The notes under the pieces were generated by a model that was not told the DNA's origin, made no database searches, and saw only the letters and a list, made by a program, of their open reading frames with translations. From Linnemannia elongata (taxonomy: Eukaryota; Mortierellomycota; Mortierellomycetes; Mortierellales; Mortierellaceae): a DNA stretch of 64,000 nt. The position numbers and the translations under genes are program-made. Position 1 is the stretch's first letter. Every line of letters starts with the position of its first letter. Shown one piece after another: positions 1 through 11,257 of this stretch. Location: the NCBI GenBank assembly GCA_036320915.1, contig JAXBDG010000005.1, positions 2,548,001 through 2,612,000 on the forward strand, read 5' to 3'.

Positions 1-934
1 TCGTTTAGTTCTAGCATCTTCTGGCCTCTGCTTAGCATTCAACATTTCGACTTACCAACAGCTCCTTTTTCTTCTCCTCCTTAAACGATATATAGCAATA
101 CCACTCATTACCTTTCAACTCATACACACAAACACACACACACAGAAGAGGATATCTCTTCCTTCCGACTCTATTGTTTTCGGTAAGTGGTACTCGCCCT
201 GTTCCTATCCTCATCATGTCTGCTGTGTATGTAACAGCTGGACTGATGGAAAATGCCCTTTCGCAGGCAGTTCACAGGAGGACGACACACATGCACATGC
301 ACCCCTATTATTATTATTTACGATACTTCAGTTCAAGCAGTACTGTCGCCCGGATGACAGAAGCACACTTTGCGATCCGTTCATGGGATCACGGTCATCA
401 ACAGCACCTTTATTCCGATGGACGGACAGACCTTTTTGGTTTGGTTTGGTTTGGTTTGCGGAGATAAGATTGGTTCGTCATGTCCTTTTTTTTATTTATT
501 TTCCTAGCAGAAGCAGCAGCCTCGTTCTCGTTCCCTCTCCTTTAACAAAATCGAACCCGGCTCTCAAAAAGAAGCACAAAGAAAGAAAGAAAGAAAGAAA
601 AAAGGCGTTGGAGAAGATGGAAACCTCAACAGCATTGACAGTCAAAAAGAAAAGCAAGTCGACTACATCATTCAAAAATGGATGATCCCTTTACTGCCAC
701 CCTTGCGCAAGGACTCGCCGCCTTGACCAACACAGGACACATCCTTCATAGAAAGGCTAAGCCTGAACTAATGCCTCCCCATCCTATCCTTCTTTTGAAC
801 CACAAATACTAACCGATCCTTTCTCTTTCGTCTCTCTTGTTGTGTCTTTGTCATCTTTTACTTAGTTCCCCTCCCTTCCATCCACCCCTCTTTCTCATAG
901 ACCCATCAAAACACACAACAAACAACTACATACA
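1..934 (+). promoter_or_regulatory. 5' flank and leader of the zinc-finger gene
   Basis: This stretch precedes the first large gene. It holds CA repeats near 123-142, a GGTTT repeat at about 439-457, an AAAG repeat at about 588-602 and pyrimidine-rich DNA just before the start codon. A good splice donor (GGTAAGT) lies near 182-188. A plausible acceptor, preceded by a long C/T tract, ends at 900. A 5' leader intron is therefore possible but unproven. Apart from the small upstream ORF listed separately, I see no coding region here. Confidence 0.4.
678..812 (+). CDS. 44-codon upstream ORF
   Basis: This short ORF starts with an ATG in a favourable context (AAAAATGG) and ends at TAA 810-812, about 120 bases before the large gene at 935. 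It begins MDDPFTATLAQGLAALTN. Its codons prefer C or G at the third position (GCC ACC CTT GCG, CTC GCC GCC TTG ACC), like the real genes nearby and unlike random leader DNA. I found no GT donor inside it that would join it in frame to the gene at 935. It may be a translated uORF, or lie inside a leader intron and be irrelevant. No family is recognised. Confidence 0.3.
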   Translation: MDDPFTATLAQGLAALTNTGHILHRKAKPELMPPHPILLLNHKY

Positions 935-3900
935 ATGGCTAGCCGGTTATCTAAGGTCTACGACATCAACATGCCTGCAGATCGCTCCGAGTACAGCTAT
1001 CCGATCACCAACATCACATACCACCTGCCAGAATCTCCACATCCAGAGAGAGGCGAGGCCGCAGCTCAGAAGGCCTTCCAGCGTATTCTGGACAGCTACG
1101 ACGAGAACGAGCGGTTGGCGGATGCCTTCCAGGTCGAGCTCGACAAGCGGACGCAGATCGCGAATGAGCGCAAAGCTGAGGAGCGGAGGATCCGGGTAGA
1201 ACGTCAGCGCCTGGCGCGAGAGGAGAAGCGGAACAAGAAGCTTGGCAAGAATCACAAGGCAGTAACCACAGGAGTATCGAGCACACCGACGACGGCGACA
1301 ACTACACCTCCACCAGGTGGTCTACCAGCAACAGCAGTAACGAGCCATCTGTCCGTGCAAGCATTAGCGCAGGCATTCCAGCCGCGGCATGGGCGGTTTG
1401 CTGCTGCGGGATATTCGCTCGTGGGTCTAGAGCGCAGGCCGTCGATCGACCATGCCATTGCTGCAAGCAGAAGCAGCGGGCGGTCTCGGCAAAGCTCTGT
1501 CGGCAGTCTCCACAGCTGCAGCAGCGGTACGAACACGACAATAGCGACAAGTGCTCACGAGGGCACAGAACCAAGTGGGGCGCCGATGGTGGATTCGAGA
1601 TTGAGTTTTTCGGCATCCGATCATCCTCACCCTCCCCATTCCCCGCCTCTTTTTGATGTCCATGGTCACCATTCTTCCCACTCATCTCATCCTCCAGACA
1701 GATCCCTCACCTCTTCTCCCATCCTACCCTTGACCCCCTCGCCCCGCCTCAACCCCTCCTCTGATACCGCTTTCGGCGTAGTCGCTCCCTTCCCCTCGAC
1801 TCTTGCCGCCACTACCATTACTAGCACTACCACCGTTTTCCCAACGTCATCGACTATGACCTCCTCCGCTTCTGGTCACTCTCCTTCCTCTTTCACGTCC
1901 CCTTGCACAAACAACAACAGCAACACATCCTTACCAACACCACCGCCTCAAAAACAGCAACACTCTGGATCATCGACACTGCCAATGCGCAATAAACGCA
2001 AACAGGCGATCCCTGTCCACCCCTCCGTCATCAAGCGGATCCCCGGTATCACCTTCAGGATCCAGCCCGACTTGGATAAGCATCTGCAGGTCGAGATCCT
2101 CAAGAACATTGAAGATTACCAGTCGACTACGACAAAGAATGTGCCTCTCGGAGGAGGCCATACCGCTTTTGTGCATACAAGCATGGACAAGCAGCAGGAG
2201 GAAGACGCTTCGCAGCTGCAGGCAAGTCAGGATCTGAGCAAAGTCAGACAGTCAATCACATCAAGCCGTCCTGGTTATGCTTCCCTCTGCATTCCAGACG
2301 ACGCTGCTTCTTACGACGATCCATACCTCCAGGATTACCGGGAAACCTCGCCCCAAACATTGACACTTCACGCTGCCCCGAACAATAACAATGTCAACAC
2401 CACACGATACCACCCTTATCAGCATCACAGTCGGAATGGAAGCCTTGGCAGTGGACACAATGTTAGCCTCCACACCCCAACCAAACTGCGAAGCCGGTCC
2501 AGCTCGTCTGCCAATATCTGGGCTCCATATGCACCCTCGGCCACAGGACTGGCTATGCTGCTTTCGGACGTTGTGGCTGCCAGGGCAACACTGCCTCTTT
2601 CTTGGGACAACTTTTCAACTCGGGACTGTCAAGTGAACAAGGTTGTCGGAAAGAACGGTCGAGACTTTGAACAGCTGGAGGCGGTGGTTCAGGAGACAGT
2701 CGCTCGCCACCAGGCTGTTGCAGCTGCGGCCCAGCAGGAGGCTGATGAGGAGATCCAGGAGGACGGCGAGGCTGCTGGGGTGGCGCATAAGTCAGATCAA
2801 AAGTCCTTGACTGCTGCTGCGGCAAAGGAGTCTTCGGAACCAAGTGGCGACGCCTTCAGGAAGAGAAAGACCGCACCGGTCACAACGCCTCCTCCCCCTG
2901 CTGCTGCTGCTCCTCCATCGCAAGCATCAGCGCAGCGACTTACGGGATCTCGGGCAACACGGAGCCGTACAACCCATCAGGCGGAAGGAGGACGACCATC
3001 TCGGGCAGGAGCAACTGATTTGGTCGAGGGCTATGACGACATTGAGCGGATCCTCAAGGAAAAGCGACAGAAGAAGCGCGAGCAGCAGAAGCGTCATGAT
3101 AGCCAGAGTCGAGGAGTCTCAGAGGCTACCACCGAGGGAGACTACGACTTGGATGTTGACATGGAGCATCCCAGAATCAAGGAGGATGTTGATATGGATG
3201 ATCGATCGGCCTTGCTTCGAGGATACACTGAGAGTGAGACCGAGAGCAGCAACAGCACGACTCCCTCCAAGCGGGGTGCGGCCAAACCTCCATCTCCTCC
3301 ACACTCACGACAGGTGACGCCCGCCGCCAAAGTCGACCTCAGTTCTTCGTCGCTTCAACACCATACGCACCTCGGAGCGAGCTCGTCCAGGACCCCTCCA
3401 ACGACACCCACCAGAGCCTCGGCACGCAATCCTCAGCACACCGATCCCACTCAGCAGGATACAGGAGCAGAATCGGCAGTCACTACTCCCGTCAGCAAGA
3501 CTCGTGCGCGGGCTAGATCATTCTCAACTACCATCCCAACCGACGCCAATACCAACTTTTTCGAGTCTGCGCTGGAGATGATTGAAGCTAAGCGTAGGCA
3601 GTCGATCGCCAAGAAGAAGGCCTCTGCCGTCGTTCATTCAGCCACCAACACCGACAGCCCGCAGGATCATCAGCAGAAACAACAGGTAGATGAACAGCAA
3701 CAGCAGGCGAACCGGCAGTTGGAACAGGAGCTTGCGAATGAAACTTCACAAAAGATGATGGCGCCTAACAGCAACATCCCAAAGTCGTCCAAGCTCTTAC
3801 CTGGCCGAGTCCTCCGCAAGCCCCGAGTCAGAAACTATGATGGTTCGGATGTAGAAACAGATCATCAGGATGGAGGATCGACCTCTGCCTCTGCTGCAGC

Positions 3901-4282
3901 TAGCACCAGTACCGAAGTGACGTATGATCGGGATTGCTCGTCTTGCCGCCTCGATGTCACGGATATGGATCGAGAGCTCTGGAAGCAGGCGCGTCAGAGC
4001 GGCGAGATCAATTTGAACCCTAAGACATGGGGTCGCACCGCGATTCTTTGCTCTTCTTGCCGAACACAGTACCGTCGTCATGGTCTGCGTTGCACCCAAT
4101 GCTTCTACGTCCCTGTCTGGAACCCTGAGCCTATTACCCCTGCTCCTGCTACAGATGAGGCCTCCTCCTCTGCTCCAACCCCTGCTCGTTTGGCCTCCAC
4201 TGTCAGTAGCTTATCTGCCATGCCCAAGCCCGGTGGAACTTGCAAGCGATGCAAGGCCGGCACTTGGTTCAAGGAAGTCTGA
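935..4282 (+). CDS. Large disordered protein with C-terminal GATA-like Cys-rich zinc region
   Basis: This is a single-exon gene of 1,115 residues. Residues 1-110 are the conserved N-terminus and include a charged helical stretch, probably a coiled coil, rich in Glu, Arg and Lys (about 60-110). The middle is low-complexity Ser/Thr/Pro/Gln with several basic patches, for example around residues 700-720, typical of nuclear proteins. The C-terminus has four CxxC pairs: C1001/C1004, C1039/C1042, C1053/C1056 and C1103/C1106. Between the first two pairs the pattern ELWK followed by LCSSCRTQYRRHG echoes the GATA finger (PLWRR, LCNACGLYxKxHG). The spacing of 34 residues between the pairs is much longer than the GATA norm of 17-18. 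Role inferred: a chromatin or transcription factor. The ATG at 935 is the first in frame and sits in a good context. Confidence 0.85.
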   Translation: MASRLSKVYDINMPADRSEYSYPITNITYHLPESPHPERGEAAAQKAFQRILDSYDENERLADAFQVELDKRTQIANERKAEERRIRVERQRLAREEKRNKKLGKNHKAVTTGVSSTPTTATTTPPPGGLPATAVTSHLSVQALAQAFQPRHGRFAAAGYSLVGLERRPSIDHAIAASRSSGRSRQSSVGSLHSCSSGTNTTIATSAHEGTEPSGAPMVDSRLSFSASDHPHPPHSPPLFDVHGHHSSHSSHPPDRSLTSSPILPLTPSPRLNPSSDTAFGVVAPFPSTLAATTITSTTTVFPTSSTMTSSASGHSPSSFTSPCTNNNSNTSLPTPPPQKQQHSGSSTLPMRNKRKQAIPVHPSVIKRIPGITFRIQPDLDKHLQVEILKNIEDYQSTTTKNVPLGGGHTAFVHTSMDKQQEEDASQLQASQDLSKVRQSITSSRPGYASLCIPDDAASYDDPYLQDYRETSPQTLTLHAAPNNNNVNTTRYHPYQHHSRNGSLGSGHNVSLHTPTKLRSRSSSSANIWAPYAPSATGLAMLLSDVVAARATLPLSWDNFSTRDCQVNKVVGKNGRDFEQLEAVVQETVARHQAVAAAAQQEADEEIQEDGEAAGVAHKSDQKSLTAAAAKESSEPSGDAFRKRKTAPVTTPPPPAAAAPPSQASAQRLTGSRATRSRTTHQAEGGRPSRAGATDLVEGYDDIERILKEKRQKKREQQKRHDSQSRGVSEATTEGDYDLDVDMEHPRIKEDVDMDDRSALLRGYTESETESSNSTTPSKRGAAKPPSPPHSRQVTPAAKVDLSSSSLQHHTHLGASSSRTPPTTPTRASARNPQHTDPTQQDTGAESAVTTPVSKTRARARSFSTTIPTDANTNFFESALEMIEAKRRQSIAKKKASAVVHSATNTDSPQDHQQKQQVDEQQQQANRQLEQELANETSQKMMAPNSNIPKSSKLLPGRVLRKPRVRNYDGSDVETDHQDGGSTSASAAASTSTEVTYDRDCSSCRLDVTDMDRELWKQARQSGEINLNPKTWGRTAILCSSCRTQYRRHGLRCTQCFYVPVWNPEPITPAPATDEASSSAPTPARLASTVSSLSAMPKPGGTCKRCKAGTWFKEV

Positions 4283-4737
4283 AGACCTTCAGTAGCGTAT
4301 CCAATTTTCATTGCACACGCACACATTTAAATATCCGTTTGTCCTTTCTCCCCATATCCCAGCACCCTCTTCTTTTTGTTCTTCTCTTTCCTTTCTTTCA
4401 TCATTCGCGATTCCGTCCATTCACAGAAAAACTTCCCTCTCAAAAAATCTGTACCATATGTAGACCACTCCCCCCACCCTTGCACACTCATTTCCCATTC
4501 TTAGTCTCATCCCCATTGTAGTTTATCCTCTTCCCCCTTCCCCTCCCCCCCATCCCCTTCGTAGAGAAACTCTTCTCCAATTGCCCTTGCCCCCCTCCCC
4601 TCCCAAAAAAAAATAATAATCCGAATAATACGAAAAAGCAAACCATGGGCCAAAGCACCCAAAAAAATAACCCAAATGTTAATTATTGTAATTTCTTTGC
4701 TTTTATATACATGATCAAAGTCAAGAGAAGGAATAAA
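4283..4737. other. Convergent 3' intergenic region
   Basis: This is the gap between the stop of the zinc-finger gene (+) and the stop of the five-exon gene (-). It is C/T-rich (4340-4610), then turns A/T-rich, with AATAA-type sequences near 4610-4630 and GAATAAATT near 4731-4739. Both genes probably place their polyadenylation sites here. No gene is seen. Confidence 0.5.
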
Positions 4738-5210
4738 TTAAATCTCCCAATCGTGATCGTATCGCGGGGTGAAGGACGATGAGACAGCAGCCATGGGATC
4801 GATGAGGTAGTTGAGTTCCTTGAACATTGACTCCCGTGCTATTGCCTCGAATTCCTTGTACACCATCTGCAAGATTTTCTATTTAGTTCGTTTCGTTTTT
4901 ATGATAAATGGAAGCCGTGCGTTGAATGAATGATTGATTAGCATTTGTGTGTTCGTGTGTTCTTGTATGTGTGTTCGTGTGTTCTTGTATGTGTGTGTGT
5001 GTGTGTGTCCCTTGTCGATCGACGATATCACAGATACTGTTTGTCGATTGTACAAGTCTTGGCATCGTGTGTGTTGTCTTATGGTCGACGTGTGTCCAAG
5101 GTAATATGTTGTAACACAAGGCAATTTATGCACATGGTCAAAGTAGGATGCGCCGTGTGTTCCGTGTGAGATTTTTTGTTGTTGTTGTTTGTTGTTGTTT
5201 GTTTGCTGCT

Positions 5211-5248
<38 letters not shown>

Positions 5249-6062
5249 TTGATGCGATTATCGGCGCGTTGAAAGTATTCGATTGTATTAACCGTCCAAG
5301 GCCGTTCAGCAATGAATGAAGCCCGAAGCTTTTCGTAAACTGCAAACACCATTTCGCAGAAGGTCGATGCCGTGATCGTGTAGTCCAATGAGAAGGGCTA
5401 AAATGTAGACGGGTGATATTGAGGAAGGTAGAGAAGAAAAAGTTTAGGGGTTGTTAGTGTGTGTAATTGAATAGGTTGGGAGTGACGAGAAAAGAAGGTG
5501 GGAAGAGGGGGGGAGGGGGATGGCGTACCATATTCCTGACTTCGAGGTATGTGTATTCGCCCTGTTCGTCGATAATCATCCCGTCCGCCGTCGTTTTCCT
5601 GCCCTTGGAAAAGATCTATTCCAAAAAAAACAAAACAACGATGTTCCTTTTTTGTTAGTGACACCAAACCTAGGTTACCAAAAGAAACAAACGAGGAAGA
5701 GAGGGACTTACGGATTTGGAACGAGCCTCAGCGGTGCCAAAGGTATCGTATTCCTGCAAGAGATGTATGAGTGTCTTGAGGAAATCGGTCGTGTCGGGGA
5801 TCTCGAGGATCGTCGCCAATGAAGTCCCCGTGAAAAAGAATTGTAGCGTTCTAATTGGGTGTCAATGCAGGTGAGAGAAGGGATGTGAGGTTAGTTGCGA
5901 GTGTGTGAGTGTGGAGGTGCGTTGAGCAAAAAAAAAAAAAAAAATATAAGCGAGGTTCAGATGCGGGCAGAGTTGAAAAAGAGGACACAGACTGCAAAGT
6001 GATGTGGAAATGGAGGGGATGATTTGTGTGGGACGGAAGAATAATCAAAGTTTTGGATTTGC

Positions 6063-6093
<31 letters not shown>

Positions 6094-6623
6094 GAAAGGG
6101 CTCTCAAATCGACTCGACGCAACCCAACCATCCGTTTTTTACTTTTTCTTCCATCCTTTCATCTCTCTTTGTCCTGTCCACATTGTTTGTTTGATCTTTG
6201 TTTTCATACTTCATGTGTGGAGGAGGAGACAGGTTGTTGTCGTTGTTGGCTGGTCGAGTGAGTTGTCTTGTTTTTGCCTATCCCACACATCTTTACATAC
6301 GTCCTTCGAAAAAAAGGACCTCACTCCACCCCCCCCCACCCCCCCCCCCAAAAAAAAAAAAAAAAAAAAAAAAAGCTCCAAGTTTCTTACCTCCGGTGCA
6401 TCTTCTCCTCTGTCCAAGCACTCCTCATATCTTCCGCCGAGATCAGAGCAGTATTACAAAACACCACCCCGCCTCGGAAACAGTTATGGAGATAGTGCCA
6501 CGAGACCATTCTTCTGGTAAGATGAACTTGGATCCATTGTTGTTGTTGGGCTAGCTCTGCGTTTGTTAAAAGGGTTCCGCCAGGGGAGATCAACAGCGTT
6601 GCTGTGAATGCTGGGTTCGACAT
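4738..6623 (-). CDS. Conserved protein of unknown function, 245 aa, five exons
   Basis: I read five exons on the minus strand: 6623-6391, 5850-5712, 5615-5529, 5397-5248 and 4866-4738. All introns are GT-AG and the frame stays open across every junction, giving 245 residues. The protein begins MSNPAFTATLLISPGGTLL and ends RYDHDWEI. It is soluble, with no signal peptide or membrane segment. The dense codon constraint and regular exon structure argue for a conserved cytosolic or nuclear protein, but I do not recognise the family and give no function. Intron 4 contains a run of 33 A on the coding strand only three bases past its donor. The long frame reaching 7118 upstream of the ATG is C/T-rich leader rather than coding. 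Confidence 0.8.
5213..5245. repeat. 33-bp poly-T (poly-A on the gene strand)
   Basis: This uninterrupted T33 tract lies inside intron 4 of the five-exon gene. On the coding strand it reads as poly-A beginning three bases after the exon-4 boundary (AAG|GTA then the run). Slippage in length between strains is expected. Confidence 0.9.
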
Positions 6624-8126
6624 ATTGTTGGTTATGGAGGGGGAAGGGGGGGAGGGTACGTGTCGGTTGGTATGTTGTTGTGGAAAAGAAAAAAAGGGGA
6701 ATGGCTCACGAGGGCAGTGAGAAGTATGGGAGAGTGGTTCAGGGAAGAGGGTGCAAGAAGGAGAGAAATTAACAGTTGTTTGTGTTAGATGGTCAAAGAT
6801 GAATGGGAACGATGAACGGAATGAATGAAATGAAATGAAATGAATGAAAAAGAAAATAAATGCGAGATGAGTGATGGAGAAGTAGGACAGAGAGTGAAGA
6901 GTGAAGGGTGAATTGGAAAAGTAAAAGGAGAGGAGGCGAAGAGGCGAAGAGAGAAAGGAGAGACAAACAAAAGCAAGACGAACAAAGAACACACATGCAG
7001 TGAAGGAAAGTGAACCCTCACTGTTTGCATAAGCACACACGGTGCAAAAAAACAGGTGGTAGACGTCTAAAACACCATCGAGGGAGGGAAGAGGCAGAAG
7101 AGGACAGAGAGTCCACACATCATTTCAGGCACCGCACTTTTCATTTCTTTTGCGCCGTGTGCACACAACAAACAGGTAGCGAGTGGCGCCGTACTGTACA
7201 GTAACACCACCATCACCAATCGAACGCCTTTCTTCCTTCCCTCCCTCCCTCTACAAACCCTATACAGCTTTATTCCGGATTGTTTTGGTGCTCTCAACAA
7301 CCATCGACAAAGCCCAGAACGCCTTCCTTTTGCGCATCTACACTGCACATTGCACACTCATCGTACATTTGCTCCTATCTCTTTTTTTTTTATTTATGTC
7401 CCGCAAAAATGCGATCGGACATTAACCAACCTTTCCCTCTGATTCCCGTGGGAAACAAAAACATGGGGCCAACAACCTTTACAGCAAAATATGCGGGGAC
7501 TCAAACAAAACGAAGCAACATTCCTCAACAACCTCAAAGAGCCATGGTTCTAGCCCTTCCTCTATTCCCTTGTGTTGACTAGTATGGAGTAGATGCTCGT
7601 TTTCCTCTGTGGCTCTTTTCTCGCTGTCTTGAATATCTTTATGCTGATTCGACTGTGTAACAGTCGTTTTAGGGGTTCCTTTTTGTGCACAGACAACTCC
7701 TTTACCTTTCTCAGATACTCATTCACACATACATCTACCTTCAGCATTTTCATCTCCCATGTACTGTTTATTATTGTCCATATCTGATTTCAGCGATAAT
7801 GTTCAAGCACATTTTTCAAGCAGCTCTTCCATGTAACAATCCTATCTTGAGTCTCTGAGCATGTTTTCTTGTTGCCCTCGGAAGTAGGGCACAATGTTGA
7901 CTTTGGCTACATGATCAAAAGAAAAGGGTGGGAAAATATGATCCACGCTGTGCAAACCAAAAATTGAGATCTACGCCTTGTGAAACAAAAATCGTAATCA
8001 ACGCCTTCTAAACTACATAAACAGTCATATTTTAGAGCCTAATTCACAGTGTCTTTTTAAGAAATAACGCGATTTCGCTTCACGGAACTTTAAGGCATAT
8101 AAATCACCACTAGATATATATGTTTC

Positions 8127-8159
<33 letters not shown>

Positions 8160-9074
8160 CTTTATTGCCTCACTGCCTTTCTAACCAACCATTCTCCTCT
8201 TCCTCTGCTCCACCCTTCCGCCGTATCCCTCTCCGCCTCATCGACCTCACCTGTTGGTTCATCGACTCCTAAGACGACCGATCAACGCTATTCGGAGGGA
8301 AAATGTAACCATTTCTCTTATCTCCCTCGTTATTTTGTTCTCAACGCGACAGCAACAACCGGCGCCTTTCAGCTCATCGAGTAACAACAACCAGCACAGC
8401 GACACCCTTAAGACCCTAGGACGATGACAAAGAAAATGACAAATAACATACAGCAATTCCCTTGGATGTACTGGATGTAGTGAATACGACCTCTGGATGG
8501 GGGGTCAGCAGTGGTAGATCGTGTGAATCGACCTCGATATCTTATGGCTGCTACTATCGTTTCTAGGAATGCGAGAAGCAAAGGCTCAGCTCGCTTCCAG
8601 AAGATACACCTTTCGCCTATCGCCTTATTTTTCCGATTTCAGCTCATCATTACAGTGGTTCATTGCTATCCCGACTCAGCGTCATGGCGAAGGCAATGAC
8701 AATGGCAATGACAATAGCAACGAAACACAAACAGTTGACACTCTTTGCAGATATTGCGCACTGGCATCAGAAAGAGGACAGACCCTTGGTGATGGGCACA
8801 AAATAGGGAGCCATGGTCGACTCGTTGATGGTGGTGTCTGAACTGTCTTACGTTTCCCTGGATGGGTTTCCTGGTTTAGCACAATGAACATCATCCAACC
8901 CCCCCCCCCTTATTCAACAAGTGCATAACATGCAAAAAAAGTGAATTTATTATGAGAGGATGATGAAGGGGAATGCAGATGGTAGCAAAAAAAAGAGAAG
9001 AATGAGAAGATAGATATCTCAGGTACGATACAACAATAACATCAAAACAACGCAAAATAAGGCTGCATTGATGC
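6624..9074. other. 2.4-kb intergenic region
   Basis: This region lies between the start of the five-exon minus-strand gene and the stop of RCL1. It contains A/G-rich DNA (6640-7000, the C/T-rich leader or promoter of the minus-strand gene), a T run at about 8131-8159, and three degenerate 28-bp direct repeats at 7941, 7969 and 7997 (listed separately). Short open frames here are interrupted and show no codon preference. I see no convincing gene. Confidence 0.5.
7941..8024. repeat. Three degenerate 28-bp direct repeats
   Basis: Copies start at 7941, 7969 and 7997. Each opens with ATCnACGC, followed in the first two by an AAACCAAAAAT or AAACAAAAAT block. The exact 28-bp spacing makes chance unlikely. 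The copies are only partly identical, so this is an old tandem duplication or a small protein-binding array. Confidence 0.55.
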
Positions 9075-11257
9075 TTATGTGGCCTTCTTGTTGGTGTTGA
9101 CATAGCCGATACCGACGCAGGTCATCAATAGCGTATCAGGTGCTGCTCCAAGAACTACTTTGTCGTTATCTGTCTCCTGTGTAATCTTGAATGTCGATCC
9201 AAAGAAGTCCTGCAAATCGCGGAGGTATTGAATCCTATTATCGCATATTTGAAATATAGCACTCCAAAGGTTAGTAAACAGTGCTACACCATTGGCCAAA
9301 GATTCAATAATAAAATGAACCTGCAAGACCAAAAGAAAAGACTTACGTGAATGGGGTAAGCTCGCCAACACGGACTTTGCTAACATCGTTAGGTCCGAGA
9401 ACCATCATCAACAAAACCAAAGTTTGCGAGATTGAATCCACACAACCACCCTTCCGGATCTCCGACAACAACATCCTAGCCGCCTGCAACCCCACATCCT
9501 CAGGTGCCTGACCAGGCCCACCGGCCAATTCTGCAGAGTAGAATGCAGAAGTAGTGGTCTTTGCCAGTAATGAGATGGCAAATCCAGGAGAGAGACCGGA
9601 TTTGTCGCCCTGGTAATGTACTGCCGCAATGTTGATGTCGTTCACGTAGTCCAGCATTCCTCTTGCGGAATCCACCATACGGTTCGAGAACTGTGGCGCC
9701 ACGCGTGTGCAGTATCTATTTTGAGAGTCCCATTGAGTGATCGAGAAAATGATATTGTCAGCACCGGACGCATATTTCAAGGTCTAGGAAGAGACCATAG
9801 CAAATGCAACTTATATAACTTACGCGACACCGCGGATTCTCTTGATACGACCCTCATCTGTGAACTGAATGGGCTTCAAGGACCTGACGATAGGGCATCT
9901 GAAAATGACCTTTCCGCCTCCATTTGGTGCTGCTCCACGAACAGGAATCTAAAGATGATTTGCTATTATTATTAATAACGGGTTCGCGCTGCCGTGCGAC
10001 AATGGTAAAGGTAAAACAAGCCATTGATCCAGATCACAATGACAACTTACATCCAGCTCCAGCCCATCCTCAATTCCAAACTTCTTCAACTGTGGGAGCA
10101 ACACTGTGCGGATGGTATCAACCTATTATATGAAACAATGGAGCGATTAGCATAGTGGAGAATAACCATGGGCCAACGTGCCAATGCATCGCGCTTATAG
10201 CATTGTCCTCTCTATAGGAATTGCTCCTGCTGGCTATTCAGGCTCTCTTTTGCTTCTCTACTTTCCAATCCTTTGTTCTGATATCCAAGTTTTCAAGTGT
10301 TATGTTTTGCTCAAAAATCCTGCGTATTGATCCACTCAAATTAACTGCCCATATTCGAATGTTGAAGTGTGACAACTTACGGAAATGTCGACGTTGTCGT
10401 TGGTGATTCCGTTCAAGGTGACGTTCATGGGGCTCTTGGAGAAGGGGCCAAGGGCAATCAAAGGCTCAAGGAAGTACCCGACAGCTCTGGAAGTTCCACA
10501 GTCATGGTACACCTTGCCTCCAACAATTACACCTGGCTTGTACACAATCGAAGTACCTATTCAACAATATCGTCCGACTGTTAGTTTCTTTCAATCCGAT
10601 CTGACAAACGTACGTTTCGACTCGCCCTTGCAGCGTTCGGAAATAGAGGTGGTCGATATGGCAGAGATACGAATGCGGTGTCTGCGAAGGAGGTGTGAAG
10701 TTGTTGTCGACGAGTGTTCAGTTGTAATGACTGGTTTTGTCCTTTCAGTCTGTGATTTGTTGGTCTTTGCGCTTCCCAATTCCGATGCTCCTTATGATAG
10801 CGATATATTCCTGACAATACAATGCTTTGCGCCAGCCTTTCCTTTCCCTGAGCCTCAAAGAGAAGGGAGATCAGTTGTTGTACCTGTGTAGCTGATCTCG
10901 ATTGTCGCTCCGTTAGTGACCTTCTCCAGCAATCTCAAGAAACTAGCCTCAAAATCTATATGCCAATTGAACCAGATAAAGCGTACTTGGTTAATAATCA
11001 CGACCGTTTCCCTTTGCATTTGCTCAGTTCTAGCAGTTTTTTTTTTTTTTGTGGTTGTTGTTTCCTTGATAACAATTTTCCATCTTTAGGTTGGCAACGC
11101 CGAAAAGGGAGGAAATAGAAGTAAACTTGCCTCTGAGACCAGGGTTGGCATCGTTAGAGCGAATCTTTTCAATCTTCAAGATCTTTCCCGAGAGGGTGGC
11201 GAGCACCAGGCGTTGGCGGAAGTAGTTGTGGCCCTCGAACTTCAATATCTTTGACAT
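9075..11257 (-). CDS. RCL1: RNA 3'-terminal phosphate cyclase-like protein Rcl1
   Basis: Rcl1 is a nucleolar protein that binds the GTPase Bms1 and is needed for 18S pre-rRNA processing in the small-subunit processome. I read seven exons: 11257-11131, 10955-10884, 10556-10381, 10122-10051, 9948-9824, 9715-9347 and 9234-9075. They give 366 residues, essentially the yeast length. Family landmarks include FRQRLVLATLSGK near the N-terminus, NPGLRDFEASFLRLLEK, VRGAAPNGGGKV, the RGVAYCTRVAPQFSNR join across exons 5 and 6, and AGGPGQAPEDVG. The first intron appears to be GC-AG (AGAG|GCAAGT). The open frame running from exon 6 upstream to 9780 is intron, because joining there breaks the frame and the conserved RVAPQFSNR block. 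Unlike RtcA cyclases, Rcl1 proteins are not thought to be active cyclases. MED18 lies just upstream on the same strand. Confidence 0.95.

Noticed and set aside
9716..9823. Open frame continuing upstream of RCL1 exon 6
   Set aside because: It is stop-free for a while but joining exon 5 there shifts the frame; the splice at 9715 restores the conserved GVAYCTRVAPQFSNR block.
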